From NCBI GenBank assembly GCA_004557285.1, contig SFEK01000036.1, forward strand, positions 1-16,500: a stretch of 16,500 bases of DNA. The letters are read 5' to 3'. The notes under the pieces were generated by a model. That model was given only the letters and a program-made list of their open reading frames with translations. It ran no database searches and was not told the origin of the DNA. This document shows positions 1 through 11,299 of this stretch, in pieces. The position numbers and the translations under genes are program-made. The stretch is from Bacteroidales bacterium. GTDB lineage: Bacteria > Bacteroidota > Bacteroidia > Bacteroidales > Bacteroidaceae. Position 1 is the stretch's first letter; each line of letters starts with the position of its first letter.

Positions 1-300
1 GGTCCCCGTGGCTTGATGCCTAACCCCAAGAGCGGTACTGTTACTATGGACGTTGCTAAGGCGGTTAAAGAGGTTAAACAAGGTAAGATCGACTTCAAGG
101 TTGACAAGACTGGTATCATCCATGCTTCAATCGGCAAGGTTTCTTTCTCTCCTGAGAAGATTTTCCAGAATGCCAAGGAGTTTATCGCTACTGTTATCAA
201 GCTCAAACCTTCTGCTGCTAAAGGTACATACATCAAGAGTATCTATATTTCTAGCACGATGAGTAAGGGTATCAAAATTGATCCTAAATCAGTTGAATAA
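1..300 (+). CDS. rplA: 50S ribosomal protein L1, C-terminal part (5' end outside window)
   Basis: L1 binds 23S rRNA at the mobile L1 stalk, which helps release deacylated tRNA from the E site. In many bacteria it also represses translation of its own operon. The reading frame is open from base 1, and its first residues are GPRGLMPNPK, the signature stretch of L1 from the middle of the protein. The 99 visible residues are therefore the C-terminal part, and the start codon lies upstream. The segment after the signature (SGTV, then DVAKAV, then a lysine-rich region ending in KGIKIDPKSVE) matches the usual L1 C-terminus. The stop is followed by only 18 bases before rplJ, so the two are almost certainly co-transcribed. 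The assignment is very secure. Only the left end is incomplete. Confidence 0.97.
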   Translation, partial: GPRGLMPNPKSGTVTMDVAKAVKEVKQGKIDFKVDKTGIIHASIGKVSFSPEKIFQNAKEFIATVIKLKPSAAKGTYIKSIYISSTMSKGIKIDPKSVE

Positions 301-318
301 CTCTAAAAGTTTTGTACG

Positions 319-837
319 ATGAGGAAAGAAGTAAAAGATACTATCATAGTTGAACTTGGACAACTGCTCAAGGATTATGCACACTTCTATCTGGTTGACG
401 TTACCGGATTGAATGCTGGCGCAACAAGCGCACTCCGCCGCAAGTGTTTCAAGCAGGAAGTTAAGATGGTTGTTGTGAAGAACACACTTCTTCACAAGGC
501 ACTCGAAGCTTCGGATGTAGATTTCGAGCCTTTATACAGCTCACTGAAAGGCAATACTGCAGTATTCTTCTGTAACACTGCCAACGTTCCCGCCAAGTTG
601 CTGAAGGAATATACCAAAGAGGGTGTTCCCGCATTGAAGGCAGCTTATGCTGAGGATTGTCTCTATGTTGGTGCTGACAAACTGGAAGAACTTGCAGCTC
701 TCAAGAGCAAGAACGAACTTATCGCAGACATTGTGGCTTTGCTCCAGTCTCCCGCGAAGAACGTTGTTTCTGCTCTTCAGTCAGGCGCAAACACCATCCA
801 TGGTGTGCTCAAGACCTTGGGCGAGCGTCCTGAGTAA
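319..837 (+). CDS. rplJ: 50S ribosomal protein L10
   Basis: L10 anchors the L7/L12 dimers to the large subunit and forms the base of the stalk that recruits translation factors. The 172-aa product has the usual bacterial length. The N-terminal RNA-binding domain (about residues 1-100) shows the family pattern, including VDVTGLNA near residues 27-33 and MVVVKNTLLHKAL near 50-62. A long C-terminal helix (about 140-170, ending in SALQSGANTIHGVLKTL) is where L7/L12 would dock. The ATG at 319 is the natural start because it gives the typical MRKE... beginning. No Shine-Dalgarno site is apparent, which is usual in Bacteroidota. In E. coli a long L10-binding leader sits directly upstream of rplJ, but here the gap to rplA is only 18 bases, so no such leader fits in that position. 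Confidence 0.97.
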   Translation: MRKEVKDTIIVELGQLLKDYAHFYLVDVTGLNAGATSALRRKCFKQEVKMVVVKNTLLHKALEASDVDFEPLYSSLKGNTAVFFCNTANVPAKLLKEYTKEGVPALKAAYAEDCLYVGADKLEELAALKSKNELIADIVALLQSPAKNVVSALQSGANTIHGVLKTLGERPE

Positions 838-886
838 TTTAACCCCAAACAATTTTAAAACAAAAACATTAAAAAATTAGAATAAA

Positions 887-1264
887 ATGGCAGATATTAA
901 AGCTATTGCTGAAGAATTGGTAAATTTGACAGTTAAAGAAGTAAACGAGTTGGCAACAGTCCTGAAGGACGAGTATGGAATTGAGCCTGCTGCTGCTGCT
1001 GTTGCAGTTGCTGCTGGTCCTGCTGCAGGTGCTGCTGCAGCCGCTGAGGAGAAGACATCTTTCGATGTAGTTCTCGCTGAAGTTGGTGGCGCTAAACTGC
1101 AGGTTGTAAAGGCCGTTAAGGAAGCTTGTGGTCTTGGTCTGAAAGAGGCTAAGGAACTGGTTGACGGTGCTCCTTCTACTCTGAAGGAAGGTCTTTCTAA
1201 GGACGAGGCTGAGAACCTTAAGAAGGCTATCGAAGAAGCCGGTGCTAAGGTTGAGCTCAAATAA
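887..1264 (+). CDS. rplL: 50S ribosomal protein L7/L12
   Basis: L7/L12 is the multicopy stalk protein that contacts EF-Tu, EF-G and other GTPase factors on the ribosome. The 125-aa product has the standard layout. An N-terminal dimerisation and L10-binding helix pair occupies about residues 1-32. An Ala/Gly-rich flexible hinge runs from about 34 to 54. The compact C-terminal factor-binding domain (about 56-125) includes EKTSFDVVL, KLQVVKAVKEACGLGLKEAK and a terminal AGAKVELK. It lies 49 bases after rplJ, in a very A-rich gap (AAAACAAAAACATTAAAAAATTAGAA) with no Shine-Dalgarno motif, which is typical of strongly translated Bacteroidota genes. A strong hairpin with a T-run begins about 24 bases after the stop. 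Confidence 0.98.
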   Translation: MADIKAIAEELVNLTVKEVNELATVLKDEYGIEPAAAAVAVAAGPAAGAAAAAEEKTSFDVVLAEVGGAKLQVVKAVKEACGLGLKEAKELVDGAPSTLKEGLSKDEAENLKKAIEEAGAKVELK

Positions 1265-1287
1265 TTGAGTTGACGATATAACTATTG

Positions 1288-1325
1288 GGTTAAGATTCTT
1301 CCAGTCGAAGAGTCTTAACCTTTTT
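1288..1325 (+). terminator. rplL-rpoB intergenic hairpin, probable transcription attenuator
   Basis: Bases 1288-1301 (GGTTAAGATTCTTC) pair with 1307-1320 (GAAGAGTCTTAACC) to give a 14-bp stem with one T-G wobble (1296/1312) and a 5-base loop (CAGTC). TTTTT follows immediately (1321-1325), with another TTTT at 1331-1334. This has all the parts of an intrinsic terminator. Because rpoB and rpoC lie downstream with no clear promoter in between, it is best read as a leaky terminator that lowers RNA polymerase expression relative to L7/L12. E. coli is known to have an attenuator at the same location. The function here is inferred; the structure is directly visible. Confidence 0.8.
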
Positions 1326-1334
1326 GTGTCTTTT

Positions 1335-1390
1335 ATACCAAAGTCAACCACCGCTTTTGGTATGGGTCGTGTGATGCAAGGTTGCATGAC
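1335..1390 (+). other. rpoB leader: two further small hairpins
   Basis: The 168-base gap between rplL and rpoB holds two more inverted repeats after the attenuator. ATACCAAA (1335-1342) pairs with TTTGGTAT (1356-1363) in an 8-bp stem. ATGCA (1374-1378) pairs with TGCAT (1383-1387) around an AGGT loop, extendable across a bulge by GTC (1366-1368) with GAC (1388-1390). No T-run follows either one, so neither looks like a terminator. They may be RNA-processing or stabilising elements in the 5' leader of the rpoBC message. I see no TAnnTTTG promoter box in this gap. Confidence 0.4.
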
Positions 1391-1432
1391 TGTTGTTTGA
1401 GGTGGCATTTATAACGGTAACAAAAATCTGTA

Positions 1433-5245
<3,813 letters not shown>

Positions 5246-5284
5246 TTTTCCACTCTTTACACATAACAAATAGAACAAAGAATT

Positions 5285-8200
5285 ATGGCTTTCAAGAAAG
5301 ATTCAAAGATAAAGAGTAATTTTACGAAGATTACTATCGGCCTTGCATCCCCCGAAGAAATCCTCGAAAGTTCATTCGGCGAGGTGACCAAGCCGGAGAC
5401 CATCAACTATCGCACCTACAAGCCTGAGCGCGACGGTCTCTTCTGTGAGCGTATCTTCGGTCCTACCAAGGATTATGAGTGTGCTTGTGGCAAATACAAG
5501 CGCATCAGATATAAAGGCATCGTCTGCGACCGTTGTGGCGTGGAGGTGACTGAGAAAAAAGTTCGTCGTGAGCGTACCGGACACATAGAACTGGTAGTTC
5601 CTGTGGCCCATATCTGGTACTTCCGTTCTCTGCCCAACAAGATTGGTTATCTGTTGGGTATTCCGACAAAGAAGCTCGACTCTGTTATCTATTACGAAAG
5701 ATACATTGTCATTCAGCCGGGTATTGTTGAGGGCAGAAAAAATGCCGAAGGTGAAGAACTCAACGGTTCACACCGTATGGACTTGCTGACAGAGGATGAG
5801 TACATGGAAATCGTGGAAAGTCTGCCCGATGACAACGAGTACCTCGATGATGCCGACCCCAACAAGTTTGTGGCCAAGATGGGTGCAGAAGCCATTTATG
5901 ACCTGCTGCTCAACATCGACCTCGACTCTCTTTCTTACGAACTGCGTGACCGTGCCAACAGCGATTCGTCGCAGCAGCGCAAGACTGAGGCGTTGAAGCG
6001 TCTGCAGGTGGTAGAGGCTTTCCGTACCAGTCGTGAAATCAATAAGCCGGAGTGGATGGTGATGAAAATCATTCCTGTCACTCCACCCGAACTTCGTCCG
6101 TTGGTACCGCTGGATGGTGGCCGTTTTGCCACTTCTGACCTGAACGACCTCTACCGTCGTGTCATTATCCGTAACAACCGTCTGAAGCGTCTGATGGAAA
6201 TCAAGGCCCCTGAGGTTATTCTCCGCAACGAGAAGCGTATGTTGCAGGAGGCTGTAGATAGCCTGTTCGACAACTCACGCAAGAGTAGTGCCGTGAAGAG
6301 TGATTCCAACCGTCCGCTCAAGTCACTTTCTGATTCTCTGAAAGGTAAGCAGGGTCGTTTCCGCCAGAACCTTCTGGGTAAGCGTGTCGATTATTCAGCA
6401 CGTTCGGTAATCGTTGTAGGTCCTGAACTGAAGATGGGTGAGTGTGGTCTTCCTAAACTGATGGCTGCAGAGCTTTACAAGCCATTCATCATCCGCAAGC
6501 TTATCGAGCGCGGCATTGTGAAGACTGTCAAGAGTGCCAAGAAGATTGTTGACCGCCGTGAACCTGTGATTTGGGATATTCTTGAGAATGTCATGAAGGG
6601 ACACCCTGTGCTCCTCAACCGTGCTCCTACACTTCACCGTCTTGGTATTCAGGCTTTCCAGCCTAAGCTGATTGAAGGAAAAGCTATCCAGCTTCATCCA
6701 TTGGCTTGTACCGCATTCAACGCAGACTTCGACGGTGACCAGATGGCTGTTCACCTTCCTTTGAGCAATGAGGCCGTGCTTGAGGCACAGATTCTGATGC
6801 TTCAGAGCCATAACATTCTTAACCCTGCCAATGGTGCACCTATTACCGTGCCTTCGCAGGATATGGTGCTCGGTCTTTACTATATTACAAAGATTCGTCC
6901 CGGTGCAAAGGGTGAAGGACTCATGTTCTATGGTCCTGAAGAAGCCATTATTGCACACAATGAAGGCAAGTGCGACCTCCATGCTTTGGTCAAGGTGATA
7001 GTCAAAGATCTCGATGAGCAGGGCTGTCTCGTTGACAAGATGGTGGAAACCTCTGTAGGTCGTGTCATCGTCAATGGCATAATTCCTGAGGAAATCGGAT
7101 TTGTAAACAAGATTATATCCAAGAAAAGCTTGCGCGACATCATCGCCGAAGTGATCAAAGCTGTAGGTTTTGCCCGTGCCTGCGAGTTCCTCGACGGTAT
7201 CAAGAACCTTGGTTACCGCATGGCATATCTTGCAGGTCTTTCTTTCAACCTCGATGACATCATTATTCCTAAGGAGAAGGTTGACTTGGTGGCAAGAGGT
7301 AATGACGAAATCCGTCAGATTACCGATAACTACAATATGGGTTTCATCACCGACAACGAGCGTTACAACCAGGTTATTGATGCCTGGACCCATGTCAACA
7401 ACGAATTGGGTGATGTGCTGATGAAGGAGATGACCGAGGCCGACCAGGGTTTCAATGCCGTTTACATGATGCTCGACTCTGGTGCCCGTGGTTCTAAAGA
7501 CCAGATTCGCCAGTTGGCAGGTATGCGTGGTCTGATGGCCAAGCCCCAGAAGGCCGGTGCAGAAGGTGCACAGATCATTGAGAACCCGATTCTGTCCAAC
7601 TTCAAGGAAGGAATGAGCGTGTTGGAGTACTTCATCTCTACCCACGGTGCCCGTAAGGGTCTTGCCGACACTGCGATGAAGACTGCTGATGCTGGTTATC
7701 TTACACGTCGTCTTGTTGACGTATCGCACGATGTGATCATCAATGAAGAAGACTGTGGCACGCTTCGTGGCCTGGTCTGCACAGCCTTGAAGAACGGTGA
7801 TGAGGTCATCTCTTCACTTTATGAACGTATTCTTGGTCGTGTGTCAGTACATGATATTATCCATCCTACAACTGGTGAGCTGATTGTAGCAGCCGGTGAG
7901 GAGATTACTGAGCCTATCGCACAAATCATCGAAGACAGTCCTATAGAGAGTGTCGAAATACGTTCGGTGCTTACTTGTGAAAGCAAGAAAGGTGTCTGCA
8001 TGAAATGTTATGGCCGCAACCTGGCTACCAGTAGAATGGTACAGAAAGGCGAGGCTGTGGGTGTGATTGCTGCACAGGCTATCGGTGAGCCTGGTACTCA
8101 GCTTACTCTGCGTACCTTCCACGCTGGTGGTGTGGCTGCCAATGCAGCCGCCAATGCTTCAATCATGGCCAAGAACGACAGTCGTATTGAGTTCGACGAG

Positions 8201-9625
8201 TTGCGCACTGTTCCATTTGTTGAGGATGGTGACAGCGGTGAAGTGAAATGTGAAATGGTGGTAAGCCGTCTGGCTGAAATCCGTTTTGTTGACCCCAACA
8301 CCGGCATTGTGCTTTCAACATTGAACGTACCCTATGGTAGCTCATTGTATTTCAAAGCCGGCGACACGGTGAAGAAGGGTGACATGATTGCCCGCTGGGA
8401 CCCCTTCAATGCCGTAATCGTAACAGAATATGCCGGTACATTGAAGTTCCGTGATGTGATTGACGGTGTCACTTTCCACTCAGAAACCGATGATACTACA
8501 GGTCTTACCGAGAAGATCATCACCGAATCGAAGGACAAGAGCAAGGTGCCTACCTGCGACATCATCGATGAGAGTGGCGAGGTGGTAGGTACATATATCT
8601 TCCCCGTGGGAGGTCACGTTGTTGTGGAAGACGGTCAGACTGTTTCTACAGGTGCTACCTTGGTGAAGATTCCTCGTACCGTTGGTAAGGCAGGTGACAT
8701 CACCGGTGGTCTTCCACGTGTGACCGAGTTGTTCGAGGCACGTAACCCGTCCAACCCTGCTGTGGTGAGCGAGATTGACGGTGAGGTGACCATGGGCAAG
8801 GTAAAGCGTGGTAACCGAGAGATTATCGTGACTTCCAAGACCGGTGAACAGCGCAAGTATCTTGTGTCGTTGTCCAAGCAGATTCTTGTTCAGGAACACG
8901 ACGCTGTGCGTGCAGGTACACCGCTTTCTGACGGTGTCATCACTCCCAATGACATCTTGTCTATCAAGGGTCCCACCGCAGTACAGGAATACATCGTCAA
9001 CGAGGTGCAGGACGTTTACCGTCTGCAGGGTGTGAAGATTAACGACAAGCACTTTGAAATCATTGTTCGTCAGATGATGCGCAAGGTACAGATCAACGAT
9101 CCAGGCGACACTACATTCCTTGAGCAAGAGATTGTCGATAAACTCGACTTTGCAGAAGAGAACGACCGCATCTGGGGCAAGAAGGTGGTAGTGGATGCTG
9201 GAGACAGCGAAACCTTGAAGAAAGGACAGATCATTTCCGCCCGCAAGTTGCGTGACGAGAACTCTACACTGAAGCGCCGCGACTTGAGAACCGTTCAGGT
9301 GCGTGATGCCGTTCCTGCCACATCTACCCAGATTTTGCAGGGTATCACAAGGGCTGCCCTCCAGACCAAGAGCTTCATGTCTGCAGCATCTTTCCAGGAA
9401 ACCACCAAGGTACTCAACGAGGCTGCCATCCGTGGCAAGGTAGATACCCTCGATGGTATGAAAGAGAATGTTATCTGCGGTCACTTGATACCTGCTGGTA
9501 CTGGTTTGCGTGAGTTTGAAAAGATTGTCGTTGGTTCGCGCGAAGATTACGACCGTATGCAGGCCAATCGTAAGAATGTGATTGACTACAGCGACAAGCA
9601 AGCCGAAGAAGTAAAGGCAGAATAA
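5285..9625 (+). CDS. rpoC: DNA-directed RNA polymerase subunit beta prime
   Basis: RpoC carries the catalytic Mg-binding loop of RNA polymerase. The 1446-aa product is complete. It has an N-terminal zinc site (C66, C68, C81, C84), the catalytic NADFDGDQMA loop with D481, D483 and D485, a bridge helix starting near residue 781 (EYFISTHGARKGLADTA) and a second zinc site (C824, C898, C905, C908). The trigger loop begins near residue 939 (QLTLRTFHAGG). It is interrupted from about residue 957 by a long insertion of the SI3 type, and the conserved chain resumes at DITGGLPRVTELFEAR (about 1138-1153). SI3 is known from E. coli and other Gram-negative groups. The C-terminal tail is acidic and lysine-rich (QAEEVKAE). 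The gene starts 39 bases after rpoB and ends the operon at a strong terminator. Confidence 0.99.
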   Translation: MAFKKDSKIKSNFTKITIGLASPEEILESSFGEVTKPETINYRTYKPERDGLFCERIFGPTKDYECACGKYKRIRYKGIVCDRCGVEVTEKKVRRERTGHIELVVPVAHIWYFRSLPNKIGYLLGIPTKKLDSVIYYERYIVIQPGIVEGRKNAEGEELNGSHRMDLLTEDEYMEIVESLPDDNEYLDDADPNKFVAKMGAEAIYDLLLNIDLDSLSYELRDRANSDSSQQRKTEALKRLQVVEAFRTSREINKPEWMVMKIIPVTPPELRPLVPLDGGRFATSDLNDLYRRVIIRNNRLKRLMEIKAPEVILRNEKRMLQEAVDSLFDNSRKSSAVKSDSNRPLKSLSDSLKGKQGRFRQNLLGKRVDYSARSVIVVGPELKMGECGLPKLMAAELYKPFIIRKLIERGIVKTVKSAKKIVDRREPVIWDILENVMKGHPVLLNRAPTLHRLGIQAFQPKLIEGKAIQLHPLACTAFNADFDGDQMAVHLPLSNEAVLEAQILMLQSHNILNPANGAPITVPSQDMVLGLYYITKIRPGAKGEGLMFYGPEEAIIAHNEGKCDLHALVKVIVKDLDEQGCLVDKMVETSVGRVIVNGIIPEEIGFVNKIISKKSLRDIIAEVIKAVGFARACEFLDGIKNLGYRMAYLAGLSFNLDDIIIPKEKVDLVARGNDEIRQITDNYNMGFITDNERYNQVIDAWTHVNNELGDVLMKEMTEADQGFNAVYMMLDSGARGSKDQIRQLAGMRGLMAKPQKAGAEGAQIIENPILSNFKEGMSVLEYFISTHGARKGLADTAMKTADAGYLTRRLVDVSHDVIINEEDCGTLRGLVCTALKNGDEVISSLYERILGRVSVHDIIHPTTGELIVAAGEEITEPIAQIIEDSPIESVEIRSVLTCESKKGVCMKCYGRNLATSRMVQKGEAVGVIAAQAIGEPGTQLTLRTFHAGGVAANAAANASIMAKNDSRIEFDELRTVPFVEDGDSGEVKCEMVVSRLAEIRFVDPNTGIVLSTLNVPYGSSLYFKAGDTVKKGDMIARWDPFNAVIVTEYAGTLKFRDVIDGVTFHSETDDTTGLTEKIITESKDKSKVPTCDIIDESGEVVGTYIFPVGGHVVVEDGQTVSTGATLVKIPRTVGKAGDITGGLPRVTELFEARNPSNPAVVSEIDGEVTMGKVKRGNREIIVTSKTGEQRKYLVSLSKQILVQEHDAVRAGTPLSDGVITPNDILSIKGPTAVQEYIVNEVQDVYRLQGVKINDKHFEIIVRQMMRKVQINDPGDTTFLEQEIVDKLDFAEENDRIWGKKVVVDAGDSETLKKGQIISARKLRDENSTLKRRDLRTVQVRDAVPATSTQILQGITRAALQTKSFMSAASFQETTKVLNEAAIRGKVDTLDGMKENVICGHLIPAGTGLREFEKIVVGSREDYDRMQANRKNVIDYSDKQAEEVKAE

Positions 9626-9644
9626 TAAACCATTGAATATCATC

Positions 9645-9686
9645 AAAAGAAAGCCCCGCCAATCTGTTTGTGCGGGGCTTTCTTTT
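9645..9686 (+). terminator. Intrinsic terminator after rpoC, possibly bidirectional
   Basis: Bases 9645-9659 (AAAAGAAAGCCCCGC) are the exact reverse complement of 9672-9686 (GCGGGGCTTTCTTTT). They form a perfect 15-bp stem with a 12-base loop (CAATCTGTTTGT). The GC-rich core ends in a T-rich arm on the + strand and, by symmetry, on the - strand, so it could stop transcription from either side. It lies 19 bases after the rpoC stop and separates the polymerase operon from the efflux operon. Confidence 0.9.
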
Positions 9687-9733
9687 GCCTGTTTATAGCA
9701 ACAAGACAATCTTACCTCTGCCAAAGTTTTTTT

Positions 9734-9773
9734 GGGGACGATTCGCTTCTTGTGGTAAGAAACGTTTTTCCCC
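9734..9773 (+). other. Compound inverted repeat upstream of the efflux operon
   Basis: In the 291-base gap between rpoC and the efflux genes, GGGGA (9734-9738) can pair with TCCCC (9769-9773). Inside it, TTCTT (9747-9751) can pair with AAGAA (9757-9761), and CG pairs flank the inner stem (9739-9740 or 9744-9745 with 9763-9764). It lies about 110 bases upstream of the -7 box and is not followed by a T-run. It could be a regulator-binding region or simply a chance structure. Apart from the terminator, this repeat and the promoter, the gap is A/T-rich without a convincing gene. Confidence 0.25.
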
Positions 9774-9884
9774 ATTTCTTGTTTTCACGTCTTCAAATCC
9801 CTGCAGACCACTCTTTCTTTAAAAAAAGGAAAATATGAACACTTGCACTCGATATGTGAATAATGGTGTTTGTAAATAAAACCG

Positions 9885-9892
9885 TAACTTTG
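9885..9892 (+). promoter_or_regulatory. Candidate Bacteroidota promoter (-7 box) of the efflux operon
   Basis: TAACTTTG at 9885-9892 matches the Bacteroidota -7 consensus TAnnTTTG in all fixed positions. The expected TTTG '-33' element about 19-21 bases upstream is poor (AATG near 9862-9865), and the only nearby TTTG (9869-9872) is too close. A transcript would start near 9899 and leave a leader of roughly 18 bases before the ATG at 9917. The weak -33 element would fit a promoter that needs an activator, but that is an inference. Confidence 0.55.
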
Positions 9893-9916
9893 CACCCGGA
9901 TTAAGAAATATACATA

Positions 9917-11242
9917 ATGAAGAAAGTTTTATTGATGTTTGCCTTGACGGTAGTGGTATGCTCTGTCATGGCGCAGGAAGTGCTGAGCCTTGGCCAATGT
10001 ATAAGGATAGGCTTGGACAACAACCTCTCGCTGAAATCTACCCAAAATGATGTGGAAAAAGGACAGTTGAACATCAGCGAGAACAGGGCACGTCTGTTGC
10101 CCCAAATCAATGCTGTTGCAGGTTTTAACGACAATTTCAACCCTCCCGTTTCAGTTACCGATGGCAGGGCATACGGCAAAGCCTACAATGTGACCAAGAC
10201 GCTGCAGTACAATGCCTCAGCAGGCTTGCAGTTGCAGATGCCCCTCTACAGCCAGACGGCCCTCACCGCCGTGGAAATTGCCAAGACGCTCAGTTGCCTT
10301 AACCAGCTGTCGTACGAGAAGGCGCGCGAGGATGTGATGATGCAGATCTCAAAGATGTATTATCTGGCACAGAACACCACGGAACAGATAGGACTCATCA
10401 AGGAAAACATCCGACGATTTGAAGAGTTGAGGGAAATTACACATGCCTTTCATGACAACGGTATGGCTCTTGAGGTTGACCTCAAGCGCATCAACGTGCG
10501 ACTGGAAAATATGGATGTGCAGTTGGCCAATGCCCAAGCTATGCTCAGTGAACAGTATAACATGTTGAAATTCGTCATGGACTATCCGGCCGACAAACAG
10601 TTTGTTGTGGAACAGAAGGCGGTGGAAGATTTTAAACCGGCTGTAATGTCGGGCTTGAACACCGAACTCTACGAGCTGCAGTTGATGCGTACCCAAGAGA
10701 CATTGGCCGACCAACAAGTGAAACTGGCCAAAGACGGATATCTGCCTACCGTTGCGCTTACAGGCAACTGGAATTTCACCGCCTATACCGACAAGTTTTC
10801 CAACTGGTTCCACTCTGGCGAGTCAAACCATTGGTACAACTCCAATGGTCTTGGCATATCCCTGCGTGTGCCAATATTTGACGGTTTCGAGAAACGTTCA
10901 AAGATACGCAAGGCAAAGATTGATGCTGAAAATGCAAGGATTGCATACGCCAATACGCTGAAGAACATGCAAACACAATATGCCAATGCCGTGAACGACC
11001 AGATGAACAACGGACGCAACTTTGAGAAACAAACCGTGAACTACCGTTTGGCAGAAGATATATATAAGGTGACCACCGACCGCTATCGTGAAGGCATTGT
11101 GTCGATGGTGGAAGTGCTGCAGGACGAGATGAGCATGAGCGACGCCCAGAACACCTACCTCACAGCACATTACAACTATCAGGTGTCTAACCTCACCCTG
11201 CTCAAACTCACAGGTAATTTGGAGACATTGATGAACGAATAG
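9917..11242 (+). CDS. TolC-family outer membrane efflux channel protein
   Basis: This is the outer membrane duct of a tripartite efflux pump. The 441-aa product begins with a clear signal peptide (MKKVLLMFALTVVVCSVMA, likely cut before Q20). C15 does not sit in a good lipobox. The mature protein starts with EVLSLGQCIRIGLDNNLSLKS, the usual opening of an outer membrane efflux (OEP) domain. Two long alpha-helical repeats follow, rich in Q/N/L/A (about residues 40-220 and 240-435). They are linked by segments able to form the beta-barrel strands, and each half carries the long coiled-coil helices of the TolC periplasmic tunnel. The length is normal for the family. It is the first gene of a three-gene operon with an EmrA-type adaptor (57-base gap to that gene's ATG) and an MFS pump. 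The substrate cannot be read from the sequence. Confidence 0.9.
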   Translation: MKKVLLMFALTVVVCSVMAQEVLSLGQCIRIGLDNNLSLKSTQNDVEKGQLNISENRARLLPQINAVAGFNDNFNPPVSVTDGRAYGKAYNVTKTLQYNASAGLQLQMPLYSQTALTAVEIAKTLSCLNQLSYEKAREDVMMQISKMYYLAQNTTEQIGLIKENIRRFEELREITHAFHDNGMALEVDLKRINVRLENMDVQLANAQAMLSEQYNMLKFVMDYPADKQFVVEQKAVEDFKPAVMSGLNTELYELQLMRTQETLADQQVKLAKDGYLPTVALTGNWNFTAYTDKFSNWFHSGESNHWYNSNGLGISLRVPIFDGFEKRSKIRKAKIDAENARIAYANTLKNMQTQYANAVNDQMNNGRNFEKQTVNYRLAEDIYKVTTDRYREGIVSMVEVLQDEMSMSDAQNTYLTAHYNYQVSNLTLLKLTGNLETLMNE

Positions 11243-11299
11243 TTTTTGGAAAAACAACAGATAAAAACAAGATACGGTCAAGATAAAAACGGAATAAAA

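Noticed and set aside
6395..7729. 444-codon open frame on the minus strand inside rpoC
   Set aside because: It lies wholly antisense to the conserved catalytic part of rpoC. Its translation has no recognisable domain, and the openness follows from the codon bias of the sense gene.
8140..8692. RpoC insertion within the trigger loop as a novel domain
   Set aside because: Its sequence (for example VPYGSSLYFKAGDTVKKGDMI and DGVTFHSETDDTTGLTEKI) follows the known SI3 insertion of Gram-negative RNA polymerases, so it is expected.
8480..9775. 431-codon open frame on the minus strand over the end of rpoC and the terminator
   Set aside because: It is antisense to conserved rpoC sequence and crosses the perfect terminator hairpin. 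The product has no family resemblance, so it is a shadow frame.
11246..11299. TTG start adding 18 residues to the EmrA-type adaptor
   Set aside because: It is a non-ATG start 3 bases after the channel stop, and its added residues are low-complexity and basic. The ATG at 11300 gives a normal adaptor with a standard cytoplasmic tail.
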